From: Larus michahellis
Taxonomy: Eukaryota; Chordata; Aves; Charadriiformes; Laridae
Reading direction: 5' to 3'
Assembly: GCF_964199755.1 (NCBI RefSeq)
Contig: NC_133897.1
Location: 68,690,661 to 68,754,660, forward strand
Length of the DNA stretch: 64,000 bases
Shown here: piece after piece, positions 10,250 to 21,712 of the stretch
Position numbering within the stretch: position 1 is the first letter of the stretch
Layout of the letters: every line of letters starts with the position of its first letter
The notes under the pieces: model-generated
The model's database searches: none
What the model saw: the letters and a program-made list of their open reading frames with translations, nothing else
What the model was told of the DNA's origin: nothing
Position numbers and translations under genes: made by a program

Positions 10250-13200
10250 TCACAGCAGCTCTTGGTGGAGTATTTCCCACACCATCTTCTTACGGAAGTA
10301 AGGCATGTGGGTCTGAAAAGAAAAGAAAATCCATGAAATACACCTCATGGCAGAAAGAGACACAAAATACGCAGAAACACCCAGTTAATTCTTTACTATG
10401 AAGTTCCTTTTAAGAACTGTCAACACTTGCCCTTCGGGTACAGCCTGGCTTTCACCCACACAGCGCCTAAGAGGGTGACATGACACCAAAACCAGATCTC
10501 CTTGACTACACAACAGCTTACAAGCACTTTCACAGAAGAGCACTGCCTTGGAAAAGAACCAGTGTCTTCATTGGTCAGAGGCTGAGACCCATTTCTCCCA
10601 AAGATCCAAAGGCCAGATCCCACAAACCCACTGCCTCCAGTATCTTCCCCCAAGCGGGATCTCACTGGGAGCAGATACCTCAGCCACTGCGTAACTTCCC
10701 TGGCTCTTGGCTCTGTGCGGAAGAGGCTGGAGCTCTTTAGAACCTTCACTCACCTGTGTAAAGGTCACCGGTTTGTCTCTGCAGATGTAATCTGCGTATT
10801 TGCAGGTAAACACGCCGCAGTCGCTTCCGTTCAATTGCTGAGGGATTTCCTAACGAATGCAAAGAAGATGGAGAATTTGCCTCTATCTTCAAGGAAAAGC
10901 AACTTGGAAGTAGCACCCATTACCAAAAATACCCTAACCAGACACTCCTGAACTTGCACCATCCCCAATAACCGCTCCCCAACACAAGGAACACACCCCA
11001 GGAACTGCACATCATCCCTCCCCTGGGCTTCCTACGCTCGGATGTCACAATCCAAATTCCTCGCAGGCTGATAAGGGACAGCAGGCTTCCTCCCTGCAAG
11101 GTGTCTTGAGGTTTGTACTGTGTCTTTCTGAAGTGACGTTCCTTAAATCGAGTCTTTAGGTGCTGCTTTTCTTTATTAACTTGTTGAGAAACATCAGCTC
11201 AACCCCTTGCTTTGTCACGTGCCAGGATTTGGGCTGCAAACCAGAAGCCTACGTGCTCTGACAACTGCTAAAGAGACTTGAAATTTGACTTGTGAAATGG
11301 GGGCAAAGCCAAATTCACCTTCACGTGGCAGAGGAATTAAAAAAAACCCAACAAAGTATTCAGCCAGCAAGGAGAGGCACTGCTCAAAGATTTCATCCCA
11401 GCCTGGTTTCCTGGTCCACTTGCAGCCCGATGTGGTACCAGAAGAAGATGCTTATGGCTGTTCTCTAAAGTCCTGGCCTTATGAGAAAGCGTTAAGAGCT
11501 CTGTGACAAGGAGTTCTAGTTCACATTTCAAGTGCAAGTAGTGTTCGCTTACATGGGGCTCCATGCTGTGAACAGTCCACTCCGAAACATTCAGCTTCAC
11601 GTGTCTTTTTTCACGGCTTTCTTCTTGCAGGTATTTGCTGTTTAAAACAAAAGCAAAATCACTCTTCATCGCTGTAATTTAGGCCAAGAAAAAAAAGAGC
11701 TGCTGAAAGATCCCAGGAAGACGAATGGCAGGAGAGTAAAGTGTCAGAGGATCCTCACAGCAGCTGATTTAAGGCATTGGGAGGAAAAATCCAAATCTTA
11801 AATTTACAAATACTGTGAGAGGCTGTGAGCTAATGACCAGCAATGAGACCGACAATTCCAACAGAGGCTTCCACAACAGCCTAAGTTCATTGCTTAGTAG
11901 AGGTCAAAAAACCCCAAATGACATGTTAGCAGAGGAAGAACAGAAAAACCAAGCAAGGAACCCTCATGTTGTCATTCCACCCTGTGCCTGAATCCCACAG
12001 ACTGCGTGCACCTCCGGAAGAACAAATACAAAAGCTTTTGGGCCAGTACCTCTGGCCGAGGAAGTTTCCAGGCCACCACTTGCTGGAAAAAAGGACCGGA
12101 TGCAGACCTGTTCTTATACCCTTTCCCAGGCAGCTGCTGTTAACTGGTCAGGAGAGCACCGCACTAAACCAACGCTTGGTTTCTCTCTGTGGGGCCGCTC
12201 TCCTTGCTCTTGGGCTACAAAGCTGTTGCATTAAGGGTTTTTACTCCTTCTGCATCAGTGGCAGAGACTTCTAAGGATGCCTGCTGGCACAACAGGAAAA
12301 CCTGTTCCCGTTCCATTGGAGAGGTGTGCGTGCCAGCCGACACAGCTGGAAAAGCTTGCTACATGGTACCTGTCTTGAGCGAGAATGTCAGAATGACAAA
12401 GAACACCCAGTGGCATCTTGAAACACTTCTTCCCTGAAACGCTTCCCTTTCGTCAACAGCCCGGTTTTATCGATCACTAACGCAGTTGGTGCCCCTGTGC
12501 CATGGGGCTACCATGTCTTTGTCTGGGATATAGGGGGAAGGTGGCAGAAGCCAGGCACCCAAGACACTGGGTGGAGGGGACGACGTGAGACTGGGTAAGG
12601 AGTCACTGTCAGACAACTTGCAGCAAGCGAATCCAACATTTCTGGTTCGTTATCTAGAAGAAATGGGAAAACTTGCAGTCGTGTCACAGGGGCAAAATCC
12701 AAAACCCTTCTCCTAATTCACAACACAACAGCAGTGACTGAGCAGTTACTTACAGCAAAGTCACAAATCTTGTCCCCTTCTTGTCCCAGAGAGTCGTAGT
12801 ATTTGACAGTCTTCTTTCTGGTGTCGATGACCTGTTGTTAAAAGGTGACTGTTAGACAAAGCGCAACCTTGTGCTGCACAAACCTCAATGACTTTTCTTG
12901 CTGGCTTTTTCTCCCCACCCAACTCTAAATAACAAGCCCGTTTGACTCACCGCTAGTGTCCAGTGCAAGCGCAAGTTAATGGGCACTAAGATGATGTCCT
13001 TGTGGAAGAGATCCACACGCCTGGTCCATCTTCCTACGGCTTCGTAGCCCCCAGAAGTAAGTTTTTCATAAAAGAATGAACTAAAAGCGTGGACTGATGG
13101 ATATCCTGCCTTCTTACTTCTTTCCATCACAAGGCCCATGTAGAAATTAATGACCTGTACCATAAAGAGGAAGCTTGAGATGTAAAATAAGACACTAGCT

Positions 13201-15177
13201 TACCAAATGAAAAGCACAGCAACGTCTCTTTTCTGGCCACCCTGAAGTACGCAGCTGAGAGAACTCCAGCCTCAGCTGTCAGCTTTTGTTGTGAGAATTT
13301 CGCACTTGGTTACAGTTGTTTGTCAAACTGCACTTTGGTAAAAACACCTGCCACCCACTCCAAGAACGTAGACTAACTCCTGGAAGCTGCACAATACAAG
13401 TAAAGGAACTGCCAGAAGCACTGGACCCTTCAGTACCTAAAATAAGAACTGTGCAGAGATTTCTGGGCTCTGCAGTGCAGCTCATCAAATAACTTTGCAA
13501 AGACTTCTGTAAATAAACGCTCCATTAGAAGATCCCTGTGCTGCAGCTACTTTTACCTCATCGTTTAGCCAGCAAAGGTTCCCTAGGGTGCGGATGTCCT
13601 GGCGCGTGACCCTTAGTTTGAAGGCACTGCTCATGATCTCATCCGGCTCACCTTTGCCTAATGCGGCAATGACCTCTCTCTCCATGGCCTGAAATGAACA
13701 ATTAAATGGGGAAGGACTTGTGAAACAGAGCATCGAGCATGCCAACCTGTGGGCAGCTTTCAACTCAAACACGGCCTGGAAATGAAGCTCAGGTGACAGA
13801 GCAACTGTCTTTGCTGGCTTTCGGCTACGTTAGGAAGCGCCCTTTTTTGTTGCTTGGTTGGTTTCAGCATCTTAACTTAGAACTTTAGGGCCCAGGTTTG
13901 CCTCAATTTGTTTTCGCCAAGGAAGCGGAGATAAAACACGGGGACTGGCAAACACAGAGCAAACGCCTTTCCCATGTGGTGCTGCAGCCCTCGCAACGCT
14001 GAGGTTTAAGCCAACCGCAGCAGGCGTTCTCCATGCCAAGGCAGCTGAGTCAGGAGCCTGAAAGAATGTGAGGGTGGGGGAACTTCAAGGGACCTGAAGC
14101 ACCAGCAAAGGGGGAAACTGAGGCAGCTACACTGCAGTCAGGCAATCGGGAGCCCAGGCTGTGCATGCAACTGGTTGCAATTTGGACGTTTCCATCTAAG
14201 TCTGCCTAAGGAATGCAAATAAACCACTAGGTCTGGTAGTATAAAATACTCTGAACTGCAAGAGCATCTTCTTCTCGGTTGAACGTGGGCTAGCAGGATA
14301 AGAAAACCCCTGGTTTTCCTTGTACTGAGCATCACCCGGCAGACTTTGTAAACTCTGGACTTGCGAGCCCTTTCCGAGTCAATCCTCAAGAGGCAAAAAA
14401 GGGGGCGCTCAGTTAGACTGCAACTCCCAAGAACAAAAGCAGCCAAAATTCAGACAAGCAGGGGAACCTCAACTCCCCCTCCCTGTTGCATAGCGTAACT
14501 AAGTGAACTCCTGTGACCACTGCTACACGCAGCGCAACCATGCCCAGTGCGCATCCACGGCTCGGTGACATCCTGAGGACGTACACACGCAGGATGCTCA
14601 GGTCCCCCACAAGCAAGGCAACACCACGGATCACTAAAAGCTTCTCTTTCAAATTCGATCTTCATGGTAGGACAGGTTGAGAGGCAGATCCCATATAACT
14701 GTAGGAATCCGGTTAGCACTGCTCTGGGAGACTGTTGTTAAACCTGGACTCATTTTTGCCCGAGTAACAGAAGCCCCACAAACCCTTAGGTTAGAGCACA
14801 ACTGAAGGAGTGCGTGGAGCATAAGATGCTTAAATCCTGTAAATCCTTCAAACCAGCTTTAGTGCTGACCTTTGCACTGGGAAGTCACAGCTGCAGACAC
14901 TCCCTAACAGGTTAAACCCAAGTTCTTCAGATTTCAAAAAGCCTGAAGAACCACCTATAACAAATGGGGTTCCTTGCAGCTGTTTCACAGCCTTCAGTTT
15001 TGTCCAACAGCCTGTCAGCTACGGTACCTCTGTGAGCGGAGTAAAGCCGCCTGCTCTTTTTTGCAGCCTTGGCAGTTTCTTTTCTTCCGCATCAAGGGCA
15101 GGTGACTTTTGGGCCCCAGCAGGTGCCAGAGGTACTGGGGATAACACATCTTCTGAGATCTGACCTCCATGCTGTTC
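10250..15177 (-). pseudogene. SENP-like SUMO protease, unit 1 (5'-truncated, frameshifted)
   Basis: Seven exons of the protease remain on the minus strand: 15028-15177, 13557-13688, 12951-13154, 12754-12831, 11553-11637, 10754-10849 and 10250-10312, all with AG/GT borders and a TGA at 10250-10252. They encode the catalytic domain, including the His-Trp of the triad, the YYDS aspartate and the NGSDCG cysteine. Two lesions break the gene. All upstream exons are missing because the unit ends at a provirus at 15631. The exon 12754-12831 is 78 bp where the other copies have 80, a 2-bp deletion that puts the aspartate exon out of phase with the cysteine exon. Exon 15028-15177 matches the equivalent of unit 3, so this copy has the unfused exon arrangement. 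A truncated transcript could still be made, but no full protease. Confidence 0.85.
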
Positions 15178-15630
15178 CTGTTAGACAAAAGGACGTCAAG
15201 CTAGCAATCCAGCACAGATTTTTTTGCCACGGGATAGTACAGAAGATCTTGCTCAGGTCTAAAACTGGAAGGGCTTTTGTACACACAGCCAACCAGCAAA
15301 CTCCAAAGGTACTTTTTGTCGAGGACTGCATTCCAACTGCGCACCCATGGAGTGCTGCACTCAAACTAAACGGAGGCAAGAGAGCCAGAAAGTTAGTTTG
15401 CCTTGGAGTAGCATTAAGAACCCCAGCAAAGCCTCCACGTATAGGCAGCAAGTTGAGACTGAGATGAATATTTCTGATTTCCATGACTAAAATGTAATTT
15501 TGATCTCAATCCTGACCAGGGATGAAAGTCAAAGAGATGTACTTCCTATCTCACAAAACAAGACACGACTAAAGACACCACAGGCCAGCTTTGCAGGTAA
15601 CTAAGCCTGTGCGGTAAAGGCTTTGAGGCT

Positions 15631-15979
15631 TGTCGTGGTTTAGCCTCAGACGGCAACAAAGAACCACGTGCCACTCGCTCGGGCCTTCCTAATACAGGAA
15701 GAATCAGAAGAAAAAGGCAAGACTCTTGGGTTGAGACAAAGGCAGTTTAACAGAACAGCAAAGGGAACAAGCAAACAACAACAATAACACGGACAGAGGC
15801 ATATACAAACACGATTACGGGACCGACGCTCCCCGCCGCTCACCGACCGGACCCGGGACGCCCCAGCCCGCTCCAAGCGGCGACTTCCTGCCCCCTCCCC
15901 CGGCAGCTCAGGGTGGGCATGGCTCACATGGCATGGAATACCAGGAAAAATTAACCCTATCCCCGCCGGAACCAGGACA
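15631..15979 (-). repeat. 3' LTR of the ERVL provirus
   Basis: In element orientation it starts TGTCCTGGTTCCGGCGGGG and ends CCACGACA. A purine-rich tract (ggggtgga in element orientation) lies just outside its U3 end, at about 15980-15995. It differs from the other LTR at three positions, one near 15671 and two around 15811-15823. Confidence 0.92.
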
Positions 15980-16446
15980 TTATCCACCCCTTATTCCATA
16001 CCATCTATGCCATGCCCAGATCTTACAGGTTCCAATGAGTTGCCACCACTCTCTCCTGTTATATATATATACATATATATTCATGCAGATATAATGCCCT
16101 TAGTTTATGGGCCATCCCTCCAAAAGTGTCCGTTGAGCTCTTGTAATCCATGGCTTTGGGCTCCATCTGTTAGAACAGTCTCTCTGGGCAGGTGAGATGC
16201 CGTGTGGTGCTGGTCTGTTGCATGCTGTATTTTTTGGAGCTTGTGACTGGTGCACCTGGTGTGGCTCATGCTCACAGTCCATGGGCTGAAGATGTAGATC
16301 TTGAGGAAGTTGCTGGGCGCCAGCTGCTGAGGTCAGTTCTTATCCCATCATCCCTGTGCCTTACTCGTAGTACAACTGATAGCAATTATAGCAATGAGGA
16401 CATACAGTGACAGTGTTACTTAGTAATTAACAACACACAATTTGAT
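15980..16446 (-). other. ERVL 3' non-coding region with a TA microsatellite
   Basis: The stretch between the integrase end and the 3' LTR. It includes a polypurine tract beside the LTR and a short (TA)n run at about 16059-16080. No env frame is seen. Confidence 0.6.
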
Positions 16447-17452
16447 TCATTGGCTATTCTCACCTAAAATCAGATCCCCATGAGGTACACATCGGAATTC
16501 CCCATCCTGCTGCATCACCCACCAAGTGCACCCAGGTCCTTGGGCAAAAGCAATCCCATGGGTGTGTTTGCCTTTGCCTGAGGCAGGACTAACCCAGACT
16601 GTCTTCCCTAGCATATTCTTCATGTGCACTACGGGGACTTTATCCCCTTCTACGGTACATGGAAGTTTTGATTGGGCAGGGCCAGCCCGATTGTTAGATC
16701 CCCTGGTGTTAACTAGCCAGGTAGCTTTTGCTAAATGTGTATCCCAGTGTTTTAAAAGTCCCACCACCCATTGCTCTCAGTGTAGTTTTTAACAATCCAT
16801 TGTATCGTTCTATTTTCCCAGAGGCTGGTGCGTGATAGGGGATGTGATATACCCACTCGATACCATGCTCTTTGGCCCAGGTGTCTATGAGGCTGTTTCG
16901 GAAATGAGTCCCGTTGTCCGACTCAATTCTCTCTGGGGTACCATGTCGCCACGGGACTTGCTTTTCAAGGCCCAGGATAGTGTTCCGGGCAGTGGCATGG
17001 GGCACAGGGTATGTTTCCAGCCATCCGGTGGTTGCTTCCACCATTGTGAGCACATAGCGCTTGCCTTGACCGGTTTGTGGCAGTGTGATATAATCAATCT
17101 GCCAGGCCTCCCCATATTTATATTTCAGCCATCGCCCTCCATACCACAGAGGCTTCAAACGCTTGGCTTGCTTGATTGCAGCGCATGTCTCACATTCATG
17201 GATGACCTGTGCAATAGTGTCCATGGTCAAGTCCACCCCTCAGTCACGAGCCCATCTATATGTCGCATCTCTTCCTTGATGGCCTGAGGAGTCATGGGCC
17301 CACCGAGCTATGAATAGTTCACCCTTATGTTGCCAGTCCAGATCCACCTGAGCCACTTCAATCCTAGCAGCCCGATCCACTTGCTGGTTGTTCTGATGTT
17401 CCTCCGTGGCCCGATTCTTCGGTACATGGGCATCTACATGGCGTACTTTCAC
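16447..17452 (-). pseudogene. pol: ERVL integrase (broken)
   Basis: The N-terminal zinc-binding region (His-His at HDSSGHQG, then Cys-Cys at CETC), the catalytic core (Asp in DYITL, Asp in DNGTH, Glu in GKIERYNG) and the C-terminal tail are all visible. An in-frame TGA at 17240-17242 separates the zinc-finger part from the core. A frameshift near 16750 moves the C-terminal part into another frame (16767-16447). The catalytic triad is intact in sequence but the protein is not. Confidence 0.88.
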
Positions 17453-17521
17453 AACCAGATTCTCTATCCGGGCAGCAATATCTTTCCATAGTTCAGCAGC
17501 CCAGATGGGTTTGCCTCTGCG

Positions 17522-19196
17522 CTACCAATTTCCCTGCTTCCACTGCTGTAACCACCCCCACAGAGCATTTGCCACCATCCATGAGTCAGTGCAGAGATAA
17601 AGTACTGGCCATTTTTCTCGCTCAGCAATGTCCAAAGCCAGCTGAATGGCTTTCACCTCTGCAAACTGGCTCGATTCACCTTGTCCTTCACTGGCTTCTG
17701 CAACTTGTCGTGTAGGACTCCACAGAGCAGCCTTCCACTTTCGATGCTTTCCCACAATCCGGCAGGACCCATCAGTGAATAGGGCATATTTCTTCTCATT
17801 TTCTGGCAGTTTATTATATGGTGGGGCCTCTTCTGCACGCGTCACCTCCTCCTCTGGTGACATTCCGAAATCCTTGCCTTCTGGCCAGTCCATGATCACT
17901 TCCAGAATTCCTGGGCGACTGGGGTTTCCCATTCGGGTTCGCTGCGTGATCAGTGCAATCCACTTACTCCATGTAGCATCGGTTGCATGATGTGTGGTGG
18001 GGACCCTTTCTTTGAACATCCTACCAAGCACCGGCAGTCGAGGTGCTAAGAGGAGCTGTGCTTCTGTGCCAACCACTTCCGAAGCAGCTCGAACCCCTTC
18101 ATATGCTGCCAATATCTCTTTTTCTGTTGGAGTGTAGCGGGCTTCGGATCCTCTGTATCCCCGACTCCAAAACCCTAGGGGTCGACCTCGGGTCTCCCCT
18201 GGTGCTTTCTGCCAGAGGCTCCAGGTAGGGCCGTTCTCCCCGGCTGCGGTGTAGAGCACATTTTTAACATCTTGTCCTGCCCGGACTGGCCCCAGGGCCA
18301 CTGCATGGACTATTTCCTGTTTGATTTGTTCAAAAGCTTGTCGTTGCTCAGGACCCCATTTAAAATCATTCTTCTTCCGGGTTACTTGATACAGAGGGCT
18401 TACAATTTGACTGTAATCTGGGATATGCATTCTCCAAAAACCCACAATGCCTAAGAAAGCTTGTGTTTCCTTTTTACTAGTTGGTGGAGACATAGCTGCT
18501 ATTTTGTTGATCACATCCATTGGGATCTGACGGCGTCCATCTTGCCATTTTATTCCTAAAAACTGGATCTCCTGCGCAGGTCCCTTGACCTTACTTCGTT
18601 TTATGGCAAAACCAGCTTTCAGAAGGATTTGGACTATTTTACTCCCTTTCTCAAAAACTTCTGCTGCTGTGTTTCCCCATACAATGATGTCATCAATGTA
18701 CTGCAGATGTTCTGGAGCTTCACCCTGTTCCAGTGCAGTCTGGATCAGTCCATGGCAAATGGTGGGGCTGTGTTTCCACCCCTGGGGCAGTCGATTCCAG
18801 GCGTATTGGACGCCCCTCCAAGTGAAAGCAAACTGTGGCCTGCACTCCGCTGCCAAAGGGATTGAGAAGAATGCATTTGCTATATCAATTGTGGCATACC
18901 ACTTGGCTGCCTTGGACTCCAGTTCGTACTGGAGTTCTAGCATGTCCGGCACGGCAGCGCTCAGTGGTGGCATGACTTCATTCAGGCCACGGTGGTCTAC
19001 AGTTAGCCTCCACTCTCCATTAGATTTTCGCACCGGCCATATGGGACTGTTAAAGGGTGAGCGAGTCTTGCTGATCACTCCTTGAACCTCTAGTTGATGA
19101 ATCAGCTCATGGATGGGAATCAGAGAGTCTCGGTTAGTGCGATATTGCGCCGATGCACCGTTGTGGTAGCAATTGGCACCTGTTGTTCTTCGACCC
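17522..19196 (-). pseudogene. pol: ERVL reverse transcriptase and RNase H
   Basis: A 518-codon open stretch from 19078 to 17522. The RT domain has the first catalytic Asp in DIANAF (about residue 65) and YIDD at about residues 127-130. The connection region follows, then RNase H with its first Asp in FTDGSCR and a later one in TDSWMVAN. It ends at an in-frame TAG (17522-17524); coding similarity continues past it towards integrase, so the stop is a nonsense change. The upstream join to protease is out of frame, with a single-base loss near 19265. Confidence 0.92.
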
Positions 19197-19631
19197 TCAA
19201 CAACCCCACAACAGCAGAGTCCTCCGAGAGACCAGGCAAGGCAGACAACTGTTTAACTTCCTCCGTCCCAAGGCAGCTATGCCAAAAGCCCAATGGTACC
19301 CTTTTGGGTCCTTAAAATACCTTCTCCTGAGGTAATCTATGCCAAGGATGCATGGAGCCTCTGGGCCAGTCACAATGGGATGCTTTTGCCACTCATTCCC
19401 AGTTAGGCTCACTTCCGCCTCCAGTACAGTCAACTCTTGGGATCCCCCTGTCACCCCAGAAATACAAATGGGTTCTGCCCCTCTATAGCTTGATGGTATT
19501 AAAGTACACTGTGCACCCGTGTCCACTAGAGCCTTATACTCCTGTGGGTCTGATGTGCCAGGCCATCGAATCCACACCGTCCAATAAACCCGGTTGTCCC
19601 TTTCCTCCATCTGGCCGGAGGCAGGGCCCCC
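19197..19631 (-). pseudogene. pro: ERVL protease
   Basis: A retroviral aspartic protease with the active-site triad in VDTGAQ and the downstream GIDYL flap/hinge region. It lies in the same frame as gag, directly after gag's amber codon, so it was probably made by readthrough. About 110 residues in, the frame is lost at a single-base deletion, and the last residues before the stop at 19197 are out-of-frame noise. Confidence 0.85.
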
Positions 19632-20957
19632 CTAATACTGGTCATAGTATCCATTACTCACTTCTTGCATAAATGACTTGGAAGTTCCTTCAAGAGGATC
19701 AGAAGCAAGATCAGGCCTTCTGCTCTGTCTGGGGAACTGCCCACTGGAAACTGGGGCGGCACTTTTCCTGGAGGGATCCCCTTTTGTGGTTGTCCTTCCT
19801 TGCAACTCCTGTACCCGTGTCCGCAGGGTCGAAGTAGGTTGTCCATCCCACTTCCTCATGTCCTCTCCGTGGTCACGCAGGTAGAACCACAGGGTGCCTC
19901 GTGGTGTGTACCCTCTGTACTCTCTCTCTTGAGTGGGGAAATGCCTGCTTCTAATAGCTGAGACGCTGGCCCGTACAGGTGGGGAGTAGGACATATTCTC
20001 TTCAAGTTGCTGGACCTTCCGTGACAGTTTCTCCACAGCTGAGACAAGGGGGGAAGAGAGACTTTCTTCATATCTCCGGAGCCGGCCAGCCACCTCATCC
20101 ACTGTTGGTCCCTCTTCACCTTTCCATTCCATTACTGCCAGTGAGTTGGCATATGACGATGGTGCGCTCCGTACAAACTTCCGCCACATGGGCCTTGTGC
20201 ATTGCACCTCATCAGGGTCTGTGGGTAAGTCTGCATTGTCCAAGTCATAATAAATCATCTCCCGCACGTCTAATTCTCTCAGGTACTGGATACCTCTTTC
20301 CATGGTAGTCCACTTGCTTGGTTGACATACAACATCCTCACTGAAGGGGTACCTCTCCCTCACGCCTGACAGGAGTCGTTTCCAGAGGCTGAGGGCTTGG
20401 GTCTTCTTCCCAATCGCCTTGTCAATACCGCCTTCCCTAGACAGGGATCCCAGCTGCCTGGCCTCCCTACCCTCTAATTCCAGGCTACTGGCCCCGTTAT
20501 CCCAGCACCGGAGCAGCCAGGTGACAATGTGCTCACCTGAAAGGCGGCTAAAATTTTTTCGCATATCCCGCAGCTCACTCAAGGATAGGGATCGAGTAAT
20601 TATCTCTGGTTCTGCCTCTTCCTCCTGCTCTCGTGATGACCCTGGTTCATCATCATCTCTTACTAAGCGAACTGATTTCTTTGTGTACTTCTTCTTCTGT
20701 ATGGGGGCAACTGATACTGGCACGGGTTGGTTCCCTGGTTCAGCGGCAGTGGCTGCCACAGGGGTTGGAGTAGCCACAGTGGCTGCCACAGGGTTTGGAG
20801 TAACTGCAGTGGCTGCCGCAGGGGTTGCAGTAGCACAGTGTCCATCGCAGGGGTTGCAGCAGCCGCAGTGGCTGCTGGTCTGGTCTCCATCTCTTCCCCC
20901 TGAGGGTGCTGCATAATTCTGAGCAGTGCCTGGTAGATACTGGCCAGGGCCCAGCAC
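19632..20957 (-). CDS. gag: ERVL gag, main open frame
   Basis: The 441-codon frame encodes an ERVL/foamy-like Gag body: a proline/alanine/threonine-rich N-terminal part made by a 30-bp tandem repeat, a basic patch (QKKKYTKKSVR), an acidic stretch, a mostly helical capsid-like region, then a Gln/Arg/Ser-rich tail. I see no Cys-His zinc knuckle. The first part of this frame is out of phase: the true N-terminal part lies in the frame of 21649-20663, and the two are separated by a 1-bp loss in one repeat unit (20809-20837). The frame ends in TAG at 19632-19634, followed in the same frame by protease. Confidence 0.8.
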   Translation of the reverse strand: MLGPGQYLPGTAQNYAAPSGGRDGDQTSSHCGCCNPCDGHCATATPAAATAVTPNPVAATVATPTPVAATAAEPGNQPVPVSVAPIQKKKYTKKSVRLVRDDDEPGSSREQEEEAEPEIITRSLSLSELRDMRKNFSRLSGEHIVTWLLRCWDNGASSLELEGREARQLGSLSREGGIDKAIGKKTQALSLWKRLLSGVRERYPFSEDVVCQPSKWTTMERGIQYLRELDVREMIYYDLDNADLPTDPDEVQCTRPMWRKFVRSAPSSYANSLAVMEWKGEEGPTVDEVAGRLRRYEESLSSPLVSAVEKLSRKVQQLEENMSYSPPVRASVSAIRSRHFPTQEREYRGYTPRGTLWFYLRDHGEDMRKWDGQPTSTLRTRVQELQGRTTTKGDPSRKSAAPVSSGQFPRQSRRPDLASDPLEGTSKSFMQEVSNGYYDQY

Positions 20958-21649
20958 AGCGCGGTGAGTTGTGCCTCTCTAGAATAGCCACAGCATTTTC
21001 CCTTCAAATATTCTACCACTTTATCAGGGTCCTGTAATTGTTCAGGGGTGAAGTCCCAGACCATTGGAGGTGAGTAGTTCTCTAGGTACCTGCCCATGTT
21101 CTCCCACATGCCATGCCACCCCTGACTATCCAGCCTCAGAGCAGATCTCCGGGTGGCAGTCTTAAATAGCTGTTTAACCTTAAACAGGACGTGGAACACA
21201 TTCAGCAGACATAACAATAGGACCAGGCTGGTTTGAGTATCCCAAGGATATTCAAAATTCTCAAAAGCTGCCATACCTGACCCGAAGGAGAAAAGGGAGG
21301 CAAAAGAGCTGGGGAAAGTGTCCCCCCCTGTTTCCCCCACAGACCGGGTGTAATTATTAATAAATTCTGAGAGACGATGCCCGAGGTACGGACAGGACAG
21401 CAACACCACATAAAAGCCCCAAAGTAACTGTCTAACAAGTGATGTTATCATCTCATATGCCGATATTGCACAGGACAACAAAATGAAAATCCTCATCCCT
21501 CTCCCAGAAGTAACAAAATCATCGGAAGGAGTACATAAGACATATAGGAATTCACATAACACAGCCATGAGAACAAACCAAGCAACATGGTGACCAGCGA
21601 CTATTTGCCTAATACAATAAACGCATACAACACATTCGGTTTTTTTCAA
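20663..21649 (-). CDS. ERVL leader / Gag N-terminal open frame
   Basis: A 328-codon frame between the primer site and gag. The first half is strongly hydrophobic, with likely membrane segments at about residues 21-40, 52-88 and 138-157. The second half (from about residue 178, containing PPMVWDFTPEQL) is hydrophilic and helical and looks like the Gag N-terminus. It runs through the 30-bp repeats in the wrong phase at its end. Whether the hydrophobic part is translated with Gag, is a signal-like leader or is incidental cannot be told from sequence. Confidence 0.6.
   Translation of the reverse strand: MKKTECVVCVYCIRQIVAGHHVAWFVLMAVLCEFLYVLCTPSDDFVTSGRGMRIFILLSCAISAYEMITSLVRQLLWGFYVVLLSCPYLGHRLSEFINNYTRSVGETGGDTFPSSFASLFSFGSGMAAFENFEYPWDTQTSLVLLLCLLNVFHVLFKVKQLFKTATRRSALRLDSQGWHGMWENMGRYLENYSPPMVWDFTPEQLQDPDKVVEYLKGKCCGYSREAQLTALCWALASIYQALLRIMQHPQGEEMETRPAATAAAATPAMDTVLLQPLRQPLQLLQTLWQPLWLLQPLWQPLPLNQGTNPCQYQLPPYRRRSTQRNQFA
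20749..20867. repeat. 30-bp tandem repeat in gag (4 units, one 29 bp)
   Basis: Units at 20749-20778, 20779-20808, 20809-20837 and 20838-20867, each starting gtggctgcc or gtgtccatc. The third is one base short, which switches the gag reading frame. Confidence 0.9.
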
Positions 21650-21686
21650 GCTCTAGTTGAATTCTGTCGTTATCTCAACCCTTCGA

Positions 21687-21704
21687 GCCCCACGTTGGGC
21701 GCCA
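21687..21704 (-). promoter_or_regulatory. Primer-binding site, tRNA-Lys(1,2)
   Basis: On the minus strand the 18 bases read TGGCGCCCAACGTGGGGC, complementary to the 3' end of tRNA-Lys1,2. It lies 8 bases inside the 5' LTR, the standard place. Foamy viruses use this primer too, which fits the ERVL grouping. Confidence 0.95.
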
Positions 21705-21712
21705 AAAAGGAC

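Larger units (their letters stand above)
7936..15630 (-). repeat. Ampliconic SENP unit 1 (truncated third copy)
   Basis: This segment matches about 45894-52335 in the same orientation and about 35955-29730 inverted. It holds the 3' part of the protease gene plus about 2.3 kb of 3' flank. It lacks the 26-bp duplication shared by units 2 and 3 and has about 728 bp of intron (11736-12463) that they lack, so it is the outgroup of the three. It ends exactly at an ERVL LTR, where the first exons should follow. Confidence 0.88.
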
